A stretch of DNA of 64,000 bases from Plectrocnemia conspersa (Eukaryota; Arthropoda; Insecta; Trichoptera; Polycentropodidae): NCBI GenBank assembly GCA_009617715.1, contig VTFK01000141.1, positions 496,001 through 560,000 on the forward strand, read 5' to 3'. Position 1 is the first letter of the stretch, and each line of letters begins with the position of its first letter. The position numbers were made by a program, and so were the translations under genes. The notes under the pieces are model-generated. The model had not been told where the DNA came from, made no database searches, and saw nothing but the letters and a program-made list of their open reading frames with translations. Shown here piece after piece: positions 60,201 through 63,663 of the stretch.

Positions 60201-62298
60201 TAAATTACAATAAATCATATTATATTTGCACCACCTTGTACTATGTTTTTCTTTGGCCTATAATTTATATTGATAAAGTGCTTCCAAGTATTATAATATT
60301 ATAATACGAACGATTTATGACCTCAAAATGCGCAGGTTATGATTTTCTGTCGTTCTACGTAGACGAGCGAATTGTCACAAATCAGTCCAAAGATCACGCG
60401 GTTATCGGCGCGCAATAGAGTTTAAATTAAATTTATTAAATTTACAGTAAACATGAAATGAAATAAAATTTATTTAATGTTTACTTGTACTTATGTAATT
60501 TTTATTATTTAATATCGATTTGTTCAACAAATAAATGAAAGGTAAGATAAGTTCACTTTTAGTTAAGGAAAATATCATAATATTATGGGTCCTATAGCTA
60601 GAAATTTCGTTATGGTTTGTTCACATATATAAAATGCCATTTTTACAGTTCAGTACATTAACTATATATATAAATATAAAAAAATATATATTATTCGTTT
60701 ATGCTAGAAAAAATAAACGTAACGTTAAAAGTTCAATTCAACACATTTCTATCTACGTATACCCTTATGTCTGATGAAGTGTGAATTTCGATCGAAAAGA
60801 CTCGATATGGGTTATCGAGAAGCATTTTACAAGTTTAACTATTTTAATTTTTTTGAATCGATAATATCGAATCCCAATACAACGAAATATTATAATTAGA
60901 AAGGATACAAATCTATACTTGGATATGATTCATTAAGTTTACGTAGAAATGTTTATGTAATCAAATCAGGGTCATAAATGTATGATTTTATTTATCTTTT
61001 AGATTACAAAAATAGAAGCTTCAGAAATTTATAATAAAAAAAAGTGAGATCAAAAAAAATAATAATTAAAATACAAACAGTTATTGATTTTTTAACGCTA
61101 AAGCTACTTATGGCTGACTTTTTTTTTTGTTATATGATACTAAATGACATTATAGTTTTTTGCCTTGAAACTAGTTCTTACGTTGTAGTATCGCAGCACA
61201 CTATTAAAACAACTCTTTTGATCATAAATCATACTAGTTAATTTATCTAGTGTACATCGTTAGTATTTCGATATATCTAAAAATACAATAGATCATATTT
61301 AATATACAGAGTTAATTTTAAGTTATTGCTCTTATTTATTTTGTAAATTTAAAGTTGTCAGTTAAATTGTTCGCAGTTTTTTGTTCACTATGATTTTACT
61401 CTGTTGTTTTTTTAGAGTCAACTGCAGAAATTTTAAAATGACTATTAATTCCTAATCCCGACAAATGCGACGTTTTTTGTCTTTGCGAAAGGAGAAACTG
61501 CTGCTGAAATTTATAGTCGACGTATTTTGCCAGGCATTTATGAAAGTGTCCGAAAAGTTCTATATAAAACAACTTCTGAAGGATTGGGCAAACGCGAAAC
61601 TGAATTTAAATACAATTAAATCCATTGATAGGATAAAGTTAGTATTAGTCGATCTCAAAATTCCTTAGAACGATTTTCTGGACTATATATCTTTACTTTC
61701 CGAATATCAATTATATGTTCCTTCTAGATTATAATATATTATTGAAGTTGTAATTTTATAATAAAATAATACATATTATATATAATTTAGATTTTGTAAT
61801 GCTTATCATTAACATAGCCATTAGGAGTTATTGTAGCTATATTTTTTTTAATATAAATGCTTTCGGCTCATATATTGACATAATTGGGTTGTGATTAATG
61901 TATATCGTTATAGTTAGATAAGAATTTCACTTACCATGCGTGAGGATGTTGACGGTCTCGTTATGGAGATAAAACAAGCTGTGAATACAACCCCACGCGC
62001 TCAGCAACGGTCGATATCCAGTCTTTACATAAGGGTTGAACTGAAGGTGCCTGGGCATATCCTCCCATAGCAACAATTTGAACTGATCTTCATATTCTTG
62101 ACTGTTCTTTCCGTTAGCCTCTTTCTTAATCTCCACATTGTTGGACTGCGTGTCTTCCACTTGAACTTTGTTAACATTATTTCCGAGGTCTTTCGGGCAA
62201 TGGTTCTCATCTAAATTCGTGTTGATCGGATCCTGGTGTTCTTTGACGAGGCGTTGCCTCACCATGGACCCGTTCGTCTCTTGCTCCAAGTTTGGCAT
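6056..62298 (-). CDS. PAQR4: PAQR4-like progestin/adipoQ receptor family membrane protein (6 coding exons)
   Basis: Join (transcript order) 62298-61935, 38551-38333, 13162-13059, 12982-12845, 12773-12633, 6160-6056; 1071 nt, 356 residues plus TGA. PAQR proteins are seven-helix membrane proteins of the CREST hydrolase-like superfamily with a buried zinc site; mammalian PAQR4 acts in Golgi/ER ceramide metabolism. Seen: a hydrophilic, Glu/Lys/Asn-rich N-terminus (residues 1 to about 75), then PRHLQFNPYVKTGYRP (82-97), then motif HNETVNILTH with E114, N117 and H121. Next come S161 and H165 (GSFLYH), D184 (LQLDMLG), and H306/H310 (NSHNIMH). All expected zinc-site residues are present. The PERW-P-G ... 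N-SH block (291-306) is PAQR4-type rather than PAQR3 or AdipoR. Human PAQR4 is shorter (about 270 residues); the extra length is mainly the N-terminal extension. The start ATG has an in-frame TAA four codons upstream. Phases fit at every junction and donors are GTAAGT, GTGAGT, GTACGT, GTAAAG, GTACGA. Substrate is inference. Confidence 0.92.
6481..6708. mobile_element. hAT-type MITE, 228 bp with perfect 8-bp target duplication
   Basis: Terminal inverted repeats CAGTCCTCGGCAACC and GGTTGCCGAGCCCTG, the common CAGGG-TCGGCAACC type of hAT non-autonomous elements. It is flanked by identical 8-bp copies of ATATATAA (6473-6480 and 6709-6716), the hAT target-site length. Internal sequence has GTGGGTCA/GTGACCCGCGGGTC blocks and no transposase. 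It sits inside an older repeat whose left part recurs near 24306-24360. Confidence 0.85.
7380..7558. repeat. Module A, flank of palindromic MITE (copy 1)
   Basis: About 180 bp that aligns by eye with 24420-24600 and in part with 63335-63475. Shared blocks include GGTCAAGT, ACAAACTA, AACTCA/ATCTCATCTCTCA, a TTTATCTGCAC-like block and TAGCTATCCTTACTGATA. In all three loci it directly precedes the palindrome's left arm, so it behaves as a fixed part of one larger element. Confidence 0.6.
7559..7800. mobile_element. Long palindromic (fold-back) MITE, copy 1, nearly complete
   Basis: Two arms of about 114 bp (about 7565-7678 and 7683-7797) around a 4-base GCAA centre. Outer motif is AACTGAATTTTGGTCAATAG with GGAGAGCGC inside; inner arm has CACGTCAAAAGCAATAAAAT, then GTCGGCGCCGT and GTGGGAACGCTCG. 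The arms differ by a small number of substitutions, so this copy is fairly young. Single-stranded DNA or RNA from here would fold into one long hairpin. No coding capacity; superfamily not assigned. Confidence 0.85.
7855..7975. repeat. Module C, C-run repeat unit (copy 1)
   Basis: Shares with 13930-14045, 14451-14545 and 18060-18180 the order 'AAATATTAAAA..ACGACCACTGACTGGC', a pyrimidine run rich in C, then CTGGAAAAA and TGAAATGA.GTC. Lies just past the palindrome here and at 18 kb. Confidence 0.5.
10636..11880 (-). pseudogene. 5'-truncated, frameshifted non-LTR retrotransposon (reverse transcriptase C-terminal part)
   Basis: Jockey-like non-LTR reverse transcriptase remnant. The upstream frame (11660-11908) carries TPTGVPQGSNLGPLLF, reverse transcriptase block 4. 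A frame change then leads to the catalytic motif FLLYADDLKIY (YADD at 11608-11619). A further shift gives QEDLNSIWKWAL, then an open frame (10768-11511, 247 codons) with DLGVTFEERWKFSQHI, LRTLYDTLVRSILE and SRSRSLFLPV. Order and spacing fit the RT thumb and connection region of this class. The 3' end is a short UTR with ACCTAATGCGTCACGAT and a (TTTA)n tail (+ strand view) near 10636-10656. The endonuclease and ORF1 are absent; frameshifts make it inactive. Related 3' fragments lie near 36.5, 52.4 and 56.6 kb. Confidence 0.85.
12633..12773 (-). CDS. PAQR4: PAQR4-like coding exon 5
   Basis: 141 nt, 47 codons, phase 0; acceptor GCTTTCAG, donor CAG|GTACGA. Residues 276-322 include GGVIGAMNIPERWFPG and the H-x3-H pair (His306, His310) that completes the predicted metal site, then the last transmembrane helix start (VLVVTAVYSMHQ). 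Confidence 0.94.
12845..12982 (-). CDS. PAQR4: PAQR4-like coding exon 4
   Basis: 138 nt, 46 codons, phase 0 at both ends; acceptor CTTTTCAG, donor CAG|GTAAAG. Encodes residues 230-275: a charged turn (SPWERR), a hydrophobic segment (LCFVLPFTMRIILTAL) and the glycine-rich VMGLGGGDPASL loop. Confidence 0.93.
12983..13058 (-). other. PAQR4-like intron 3 (76 bp)
   Basis: GTACGT...TTTTCAG on the - strand. It is of minimal size, in contrast to the 23-25 kb introns 1 and 2. Intron 4 (12774-12844, 71 bp, GTAAAG...TTTCAG) is alike. Confidence 0.9.
13059..13162 (-). CDS. PAQR4: PAQR4-like coding exon 3
   Basis: 104 nt, residues 195-229, ending AAG|GTACGT; acceptor CTTTTCAG. Opens with the split Gly and ALPMVTATVFCLPW, a hydrophobic helix start that follows the SFG-ALP junction typical of PAQR4. 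Confidence 0.93.
13930..14445. repeat. Module C plus 360-bp AT-rich repeat (copy 1)
   Basis: A C-run unit (about 13930-14045) is followed by an AT-rich repeat (14084-14445) that aligns almost end to end with 62938-63295. It starts CAGTCTCGAATCTATCCCGA and ends CTCAATTTGACAGTT, CGAAACGTTCATTTGCTGTT. Inside, a short motif of the type TTTTTACTAGTGAAAATATA recurs at both ends. No coding capacity. Confidence 0.7.
14451..14700. repeat. Module C plus partial AT-rich repeat (copy 2)
   Basis: Immediately follows the previous copy. It has a second C-run unit (14451-14545), then a truncated AT-rich repeat with TTTTTCTCAGTAAAAATATAA and GGCAGGTGCTAGTAAAATTA blocks. It looks like a partial tandem duplication of the composite element. 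Confidence 0.55.
17189..17442. mobile_element. hAT-type MITE of the CAGTGGCG family, copy 1 (left end trimmed)
   Basis: Right terminus TAGCTACGCCACTG is intact; the left terminus is shortened to CAGGTGGGGCG. It has the family's GC-rich core GGCGGCACTTGCTTGGGGGC. Perfect 8-bp flanking copies of CCTCCTTG (17181-17188 and 17443-17450) support a hAT-type insertion. No transposase. Confidence 0.8.
17995..18180. repeat. Fragment of palindromic MITE right arm plus module C
   Basis: Contains CACTGCGACGGCGACGGCAC and TTTTATTGCTTTTG, the inner part of the palindrome's right arm. It is followed by a module C unit (GCCAGAAAAATGCAT, CCCCCCTCTGGGAAAAG). Degraded copy with the same order as near 7.7-8.0 kb. 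Confidence 0.55.
18420..18840. other. Balanced-composition intronic island
   Basis: About 400 bp with clearly higher G+C than the flanks, no open frame with family resemblance, no terminal repeats and no similarity to other parts of the window. Candidate cis-regulatory or conserved non-coding element, or an unrecognised old transposon. Confidence 0.3.
19487..19612. repeat. Palindromic MITE, single arm (copy 3a)
   Basis: Left arm only: ACCAAATTTTAATCAATAGG, GAGAGCGC, CACGTCAAAAGCAATAAAAT, and a decayed inner part (GCGTTCTCGCTG). The missing arm is probably lost by deletion. Confidence 0.7.
19804..19937. repeat. Palindromic MITE with internal deletion (copy 3b)
   Basis: Begins with the outer left arm tip (AAACCAAATTTAGTCCAATA, GGAGAGCGC). 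It then jumps straight into the inner right arm (GCGACGACGGCGCCGACACG) and runs to the outer right tip (CCAAAATTCGGTTTAAGTAT). The deletion removed most of one arm. Confidence 0.75.
22560..22960. other. Balanced-composition intronic island
   Basis: Region of moderate G+C with several short inverted motifs and no convincing coding sequence or transposon termini. Candidate regulatory DNA only by composition. Confidence 0.2.
23130..23340. repeat. Dispersed repeat fragment also seen near 38.8 and 28.9 kb
   Basis: The block CTGCAAGATGTCGTGGCGAAGTGC recurs as CCGCAAGATGTCGCGACGGAGTGC near 38807. A second block from this area (minus strand, LLMHERFW when translated) recurs near 28945 as LLMNDHFW. 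These are pieces of one old dispersed element of unknown class; described only from visible similarity. Confidence 0.4.
23372..23892 (+). mobile_element. LTR-like block (possible solo LTR)
   Basis: A roughly 520-bp GC-richer block laid out like the U3-R-U5 of an LTR. It has two ATTGGC boxes (inverted CCAAT), a TATA-like GGATATAAG near 23557-23565, about 270 bp of purine/CA-rich sequence and an AATAAA signal near 23840. It can be bracketed by TGTGAC near 23372 and a TC-AAC-CA end near 23892, but the ends are uncertain and no target duplication was confirmed. Open frames inside are not recognisable proteins. It could instead be an unrelated promoter. Confidence 0.35.
24306..24600. repeat. Module A with upstream block (copy 2)
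   Basis: The block ACGTTTATTTCAATAATATAAATA resembles 6422-6450. It is followed by the module A blocks (AGGTCAAGTCCAAACTACAA, TAGTTTGTCTGCACTT, GAGCTACCCTTACCGATA) leading into the palindrome. Confidence 0.6.
24601..24811. mobile_element. Long palindromic MITE, copy 2, nearly complete
   Basis: Arms AACCGAATATTGGTCAATAG ... GTCGGCGCCGTCGC and GGCGCCGACACGATTTTATT ... CTCCTATTGATCAAAAT, with a shortened centre (AACGTGGGAACGCTCGGTAA). Same family as the 7.6-kb copy. Confidence 0.85.
25042..25243. mobile_element. hAT-type MITE of the CAGTGGCG family, copy 2
   Basis: Begins CAGTGCGGAGGGGGCGGGCC, contains the family core GGCGGCACTTGCTTGGGGGC and ends TAGCTACGCCACTG. The bases flanking the two ends do not match as an 8-bp duplication, so the insertion site has decayed or the left end is shifted. 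Confidence 0.7.
26090..26420. other. Intronic island with a perfect 26-bp palindrome
   Basis: Balanced base composition with several distinct elements. The clearest is a perfect 26-bp palindrome at 26238-26263 centred on GGGTTAACCC. No open frame or transposon termini. Candidate cis-regulatory module; the palindrome would suit a dimeric DNA-binding protein, which is inference. Confidence 0.35.
27172..28318 (+). pseudogene. Degenerate mariner transposase, interrupted by a hAT MITE
   Basis: Mariner-family (Tc1/mariner) transposase fragments in order. First come a start-like MAVEINKQQLSYVF, RSGNFDIE, and the helix-turn-helix part ASEDIRAAIEADPRLTIWEL ... SVHRHLN. Then follow the linker VPHKLLEENLAQHISI, the first catalytic-aspartate block VVIGDEKWITY, PKKIMWYMKGIIHYEL, and a PHPPYSLYSLD block. 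Just past the inserted MITE the frame resumes as LYFILMEQILRF, the mariner 'HLF..ME..L' helix. The second aspartate block and the stretch after WKGI are lost; stops and frameshifts are frequent. It cannot encode an active enzyme. Terminal repeats are not identified. Confidence 0.85.
27913..28254. mobile_element. hAT-type MITE nested in the mariner remnant
   Basis: 342 bp beginning CAGGGATAGAAGGCCGCA and ending TTTCCCACCCCTG, imperfect inverted ends of the CAGGG-GTGGG-AA type, with GGCCGC motifs repeated near both ends. Flanks are GTCTAGAC (27905-27912) and ATCTAGAC (28255-28262), 7 of 8 identical, the hAT target length. Removing it rejoins the mariner PPYSLYSLD block to the next conserved helix. 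Confidence 0.8.
28319..28823 (+). mobile_element. LTR-like block (possible solo LTR)
   Basis: Begins TGTTACTTCCCAACC and ends near CGTTTCGTAACTA, close to an inverted TGTTAC/GTAACA pair. Inside are an inverted CCAAT-like ATTGG, a TATA-like AGTATATAAGGC near 28615-28626 and a promoter-like run after it. No adjacent coding region and no confirmed target duplication, so the call is tentative. Confidence 0.35.
29940..30651. mobile_element. Element with about 170-bp terminal inverted repeats
   Basis: Arms 29940-30111 and 30480-30651 are inverted copies about 85-90% alike by eye: ACAAGTTAGTAAAACAGTAG at the outer ends, then TTTGTAAAAATAT and GTTCAAAAACTCAGCT, then GTCTATCATAAATACGA and GTCGGCCTA. 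The 370-bp centre holds two AT microsatellites and no coding sequence. The two open frames that start in the arms translate to similar peptides only because the arms are copies. Probably a non-autonomous DNA transposon; class unknown. Confidence 0.75.
30143..30252. repeat. AT dinucleotide microsatellites
   Basis: Two runs of (AT)n, about 30143-30181 and 30231-30251, inside the centre of the long inverted-repeat element. Another (AT)n run lies at about 51218-51253. Confidence 0.9.
31840..32340. other. Balanced-composition intronic island
   Basis: About 500 bp of higher complexity sequence in intron 2, with CACGTG near 31947 and a nuclear-receptor-type half site CCAAGGTCA at 31980-31988. It contains a 93-codon open frame (32053-32334) without recognisable protein features. 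Candidate enhancer by composition and motifs only. Confidence 0.3.
34254..34446 (-). mobile_element. tRNA-derived SINE, copy 1
   Basis: On the - strand a tRNA-like head (ATAGTC..TGACTAAGACTTGAAAG, then B-box-like GGGTTTGAACC) is followed by a conserved body with CAATCGTGTCTGA, TTAGTAATTATTAT and TAATTC-GATCGATTATC. The same body occurs near 39.66-39.85 (-) and 54.63-54.80 kb (+). The head resembles a pol III promoter, so SINE is the best reading. Confidence 0.65.
36406..36665 (-). mobile_element. 3' fragment of the same non-LTR family (decayed)
   Basis: A minus-strand peptide of the type SRSRPLFLIVAARTSAL matches the SRSRSLFLPVKCRTGAL block of the 10.6-11.9 kb element. The 3' UTR block with ACCCCAATGCGTCATGATGA (+ strand) matches that element's tail. 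Strongly 5'-truncated. Confidence 0.65.
38333..38551 (-). CDS. PAQR4: PAQR4-like coding exon 2
   Basis: 219 nt, residues 122-195, both ends split within a glycine codon. Acceptor TTTCTAG, donor G|GTGAGT. Encodes a transmembrane helix after GLPIIYIIVVL, then the S-x3-H motif and the conserved aspartate of LLQLDMLGIWVSQSFG. Confidence 0.95.
39660..39852 (-). mobile_element. tRNA-derived SINE, copy 2
   Basis: On the - strand: head TTAGCGGTGACTAATACCTG, then AGGTTCAAATTCC, then body with TCTATTGTGTATGTGAGA, TTAGCGATCATTATATAATT and CTGATCGATCATGAC. Aligns with the copies near 34.3 and 54.7 kb. Confidence 0.65.
39960..40824. mobile_element. Non-autonomous DNA transposon with TA target duplication
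   Basis: Terminal inverted repeats of about 43 bp with one mismatch: GAGTACGCTCGGGATAAGGA at the left end and the reverse complement at the right, continuing through CCGGTTTGTTATTGTGTGCG. Both ends abut TA (39958-39959, 40825-40826), as for Tc1/mariner-type or other TA-targeting elements. The internal 101-codon open frame has no transposase features. The near-perfect termini suggest a recent insertion. A second inverted-repeat insert sits inside it. Confidence 0.85.
40495..40603. mobile_element. Nested short inverted-repeat element, piggyBac-like
   Basis: Perfect 16-bp inverted repeats AACCCAGATATGCCCA and TGGGCATATCTGGGTT bound a 109-bp segment. The left end reads TTAA-CCC, the piggyBac target and terminus; the right end reads GGG-TTTT, so the target copy there would be mutated. 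Lies inside the TA-flanked element. Confidence 0.5.
44288..44430 (+). repeat. Dispersed repeat with LTR-promoter-like block (copy 1)
   Basis: Blocks AGATCTCAGTTCCGCATTAA, ATCATCTGGATAGGCCAAAG, CGTTGATCTCCTCCCTTTTC and CCGATCGTATTTAAGTCATA match 47757-47870 in the same order. The last block plus ACACTGTCATACTTCTATTC also resembles 20856-20910. The TATTTAAGTC/TATATAAGTC part looks like a TATA promoter, perhaps of an LTR. Class not established. Confidence 0.45.
44728..45303. mobile_element. 'TACACTCTC' inverted-repeat element, copy 1
   Basis: Ends are CCTGTTCTACACTCTCGCGA and, inverted, TCCTGCTCTACACTCTCGCG, about 23 bp of matching termini. Interior is GC-rich with internal echoes of the termini (GAGAGTGTAGTAAG, ACTCACTACACTACTCG). 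No transposase. Shares the inner block CTCGTTCTA-TTCAGTTTGC with the element at 57.26-58.24 kb. Target duplication unclear. Confidence 0.7.
47757..47870 (+). repeat. Dispersed repeat with LTR-promoter-like block (copy 2)
   Basis: Same block order as near 44.3 kb: AGATTACAGTTCGGCCTTTA, ATCATCTAGATTAG, CAACGTTGATCTCTTCCCTT, CTCCGATCGTAAATAAGTCA. More decayed in the TATA-like part. Confidence 0.4.
48360..48680. repeat. AT-rich repeat (copy 3), split by a hAT MITE
   Basis: GGAATTTCAGAGAAATCATA, ACATTTTTACTGGG before the MITE and AGATATATATTTATACTAGT, GAAAATATCATTTATCTGAC after it together reproduce the pattern of the 14.1- and 62.9-kb AT-rich repeats. Confidence 0.65.
48437..48609. mobile_element. 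hAT-type MITE of the CAGTGGCG family, copy 3, complete
   Basis: 173 bp with termini CAGTGGCGTAGCTA and TAGCTACGCCACTG? (the right end reads TAGCTACGCCACTG), a perfect inverted pair of 13-14 bp. Flanked by identical 8-bp copies of TTACTGGG (48429-48436, 48610-48617). Core GGCGGCACTTGCTTGGGGGC as in the other copies. Inserted into the AT-rich repeat. Confidence 0.9.
48807..49350. mobile_element. piggyBac-like MITE with TTAA flanks
   Basis: Flanked by TTAA on both sides (48803-48806, 49351-49354), starting CCCCTTGAGCGG and ending CTACTAAAGGG. A subterminal hairpin CGCCGTAC-CT-GTACGGCG lies at 48822-48839. The interior is AT-rich without coding sequence. TTAA-CCC ends are the piggyBac signature. 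Confidence 0.7.
49430..49735. repeat. AT-rich repeat family, diverged copy
   Basis: Carries AACCAGTGAAATTATA, CAGTTGCCAAACGTAACCTA, GACCTAATGAAAGTTCTAAG and TATACTAGTGAAAATATAAC, matching parts of the 62.94-63.33 kb copy, in a rearranged or decayed state. Confidence 0.5.
51840..52090 (+). repeat. Possible retroelement-derived open fragment
   Basis: An 82-codon open frame in a GC-richer block. The stretch RAAASLFTSNLIQLDV resembles a peptide readable near 37290-37345 (KAAASLFTSTSLTSG), so the two loci probably share a repeat. Protein family not recognised. Confidence 0.3.
52375..52540 (+). pseudogene. Non-LTR retrotransposon 3' coding fragment (decayed)
   Basis: The peptide SRDRVLYSCSLRSGLQ ... 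LSRFSTTLSNIRVFSAI follows the same residue spacing as SRSRSLFLPVKCRTGAL ... LLNSVHSNIDIFSCT at the C-terminus of the 10.8-11.5 kb element. Short and without the RT core. Confidence 0.45.
52612..52735 (-). repeat. SINE-like repeat B, copy 1
   Basis: Shares CATTTTTATAAATA and GGGACTACGCCATTACG with the better preserved copy at 54.16-54.28 kb. The box B region is decayed here. Confidence 0.4.
53330..53860. other. Balanced-composition intronic island
   Basis: The longest such block in intron 1: about 500 bp with many CpG dinucleotides, no open frame with family resemblance, no terminal repeats, and no second copy in the window. Candidate conserved non-coding or enhancer element. Confidence 0.35.
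54157..54285 (-). mobile_element. tRNA-like SINE B, copy 2
   Basis: On the - strand GGCGTAGTCCGTAATTCTGA is followed by GGTTGCGGGTTCGAGCCCTG. The GGTTCGAGCCC part is a good pol III box B, and the GGCGTAGTC part is box-A-like. A-to-B spacing is short for an intact tRNA, and no cloverleaf forms, so this is a SINE head rather than a tRNA gene. Confidence 0.55.
54626..54805 (+). mobile_element. tRNA-derived SINE, copy 3
   Basis: Head GGCGGTATAAGTCACTGACT, then body TCTATCGTGTCTGAGAAATC, TTAGTAATTATTATAAAATT and TTCGACCAATTATCACA. Same order as the 34.3- and 39.7-kb copies on the opposite strand. Confidence 0.65.
56555..56615 (-). repeat. 3' UTR fragment of the non-LTR family
   Basis: TAACAGGTTATCCTCCAATG and CATTATGATAATAAAAAATA match the tail block of the elements at 10.65 and 36.45 kb. 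Only the extreme 3' end is present, as expected for strong 5' truncation. Confidence 0.45.
57263..58244. mobile_element. 'TACACTCTC' inverted-repeat element, copy 2
   Basis: Ends TGCTTGCACTACACTCTCTG and, inverted, TGCCTGCACTACACTCTCTG, with GGAAGTTG/GAAAGTTG following. About 980 bp, no transposase. Contains CTCGTTCTATCTCAGTTTGC shared with the 44.7-kb copy, and a two-unit tandem repeat near its right end. Confidence 0.7.
58055..58147. repeat. Two tandem 47-bp units
   Basis: Units starting CACTCGCGCTCGAAAGAGCA at 58055 and 58102, nearly identical, each ending with TTTTGCCGAC. Each contains GCTCGAAAGAGC, a short inverted motif. Inside the right part of the 57.26-58.24 kb element. Confidence 0.9.
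58511..58594. repeat. Paired 14-bp palindromes next to a TTAA site
   Basis: GCATGTGTACATGC and GCATGTATACATGC, each followed by a CTTGGCGCTGA / CGTGGCGGTGA block; the second runs into CAGGTTAA. The end resembles a piggyBac-like terminus (TTAACCTG on the other strand), but the opposite end was not found. Confidence 0.4.
61935..62298 (-). CDS. PAQR4: PAQR4-like coding exon 1
   Basis: 364 nt, residues 1-121 plus the first base of Gly122. Ends CATG|GTAAGT, a strong donor. Contains the acidic/basic cytosolic-looking N-terminal extension and the first zinc-site motif E-x2-N-x3-H. The start codon context is GTCAAAATGCC with an in-frame stop upstream, so no longer N-terminus fits in this exon. Confidence 0.93.
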
Positions 62299-62496
62299 TT
62301 TGACTAATTAATTACTACGCTTCGCGCGGTCGCAAAATACTGAATTTTATTATCACAGCACATTAAGGGTCAGCGTTGACCATCCACACTGGAAACGCAA
62401 CGCGATATGTCTTAGAGTTACGATGAAGGCCTCTGTCTGCCATTGTAAGGAAGTATCGTCCCCTCCATTATATTGTTGATGTTTAGGAAGTATTAT
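62299..62496 (-). other. Probable 5' UTR exon segment of PAQR4-like gene
   Basis: Upstream of the start codon the sequence is less AT-rich. It is bounded on its 5' side by a very strong acceptor (a run of T then AATTTCAG, - strand) at about 62497. This suggests that the coding exon begins with about 198 nt of UTR and that at least one further non-coding exon and the promoter lie right of it, probably outside the window. Confidence 0.5.
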
Positions 62497-62933
62497 CTGA
62501 AATTAAAAAAAAAACTTTTTTAACACACGTTGTGTTTTAACTGTGAAATTACGCGTGAGTTTCATGCATATCCCTTTAAAATATCAATATGAAGTCTTCT
62601 CATAATATCTATACTATAAAACAGAAAATACATGTATCTGTCCGTCTGTCATAACTCAACTCCTCCAAAACAATGACATGACATTTGCACATGTCATTCT
62701 GGTTGCCATTTCTAAGGCAACTGTGCCATTAAATTTTAAACTATTTTCATCAAATAAATTTTAAGTTTAAAGTTAAGCTGAACAGCGACGTGCTGATGAC
62801 TGAGTACATGCTACTGCAATACATGAAACATATTGTATACAGCCTAGTAGTGAAATAAATTTGTAATAACAGGATGAATAAAATTAATAACAGTGAATAA
62901 AGAATGAGTTTAAATGTATGAAAATCTATAAAA

Positions 62934-63335
62934 ACAGTCTCGAATCTATCCCGAAAATATTTTTTAAAATATGTAATTTCAGTAAAATCATATCGGAATA
63001 CATTTTCACCAGTAGATATATATTTTTACCAGTAAAAATATTTATTATCAACTTTTCTATATGTAGTAATAAATATATTTACATCTGATGTGTAAATGTT
63101 ACAGAGAAACTATATTTTTTAGTAAAGTTATATTCTATCTAGTAAAGTCTAAATATATTTTCACCAGTAGATATATATTTCTACTAGCGAAAATATAATT
63201 TAACTGATTGGCACTAATGTGCTGCTCTAAAATGTCTATGAAACTCAATTTGACAGTTGCGAAACGTCCATTTGCTGTTCTAGCCCAAACCTAACCTAAT
63301 GTAAGCTCTAAAACTAATTATAGTTTTAGAACTTA
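62934..63335. repeat. AT-rich repeat (copy 4, well preserved)
   Basis: Aligns along about 360 bp with 14084-14445: CAGTCTCGAATCTATCCCGA at the start, TTTTTACCAGT/TACTAGCGAAAATATAATTT inside, and CTCAATTTGACAGTTGCGAA near the end, then CCCAAACCTAACCTAATGTA. Confidence 0.7.
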
Positions 63336-63610
63336 TATTAGTGCAAGTCTAAAATACAAACTAAACCAACTCATCTCTCAGAGAAAATTAGCGGAAGAAT
63401 TAGTACAGACAGACGTCGAATCTCACATATTTACTATGGAATTCTAATATATATATATGGGCTGATCAAAGTATATTCAAACCGAATTTTGATCAAAGGG
63501 AGAGCGCTAAAACAATTATTACTTCTCAGAAGGCAAAAATTCACGTCAAAAGCAATAAAATCGTATCGGCGCTGTAAAGAGCGTTCCCACTGAGACGGCG
63601 CCGCTTAATG
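63336..63610. mobile_element. Module A plus palindromic MITE left arm (copy 4)
   Basis: Module A blocks (AAGTCTAAAATACAAACTAA, CATCTCTCAGAGAAAATTAG) lead into the palindrome arm (AACCGAATTTTGATCAAAGG, GAGAGCGC, CACGTCAAAAGCAATAAAAT). The arm stops after GCGTTCCCACTGAGACGGCG. The second arm is absent. Confidence 0.75.
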
Positions 63611-63663
63611 AATTTTTCTCTAACTGCGTTCTATTTGTATGGAATCTTTATTTATTCTAGAGC

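Larger units (their letters stand above)
38552..61934 (-). other. PAQR4-like intron 1 (23.4 kb)
   Basis: Starts GTAAGT at 61934 and ends TTTCTAG at 38552 on the - strand. Transposons found in it are listed separately. Stretches where nothing is recognisable are mainly 40.9-44.1, 45.4-47.6, 49.8-51.8, 52.9-53.3, 55.0-57.2 and 58.7-61.9 kb. Confidence 0.85.
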
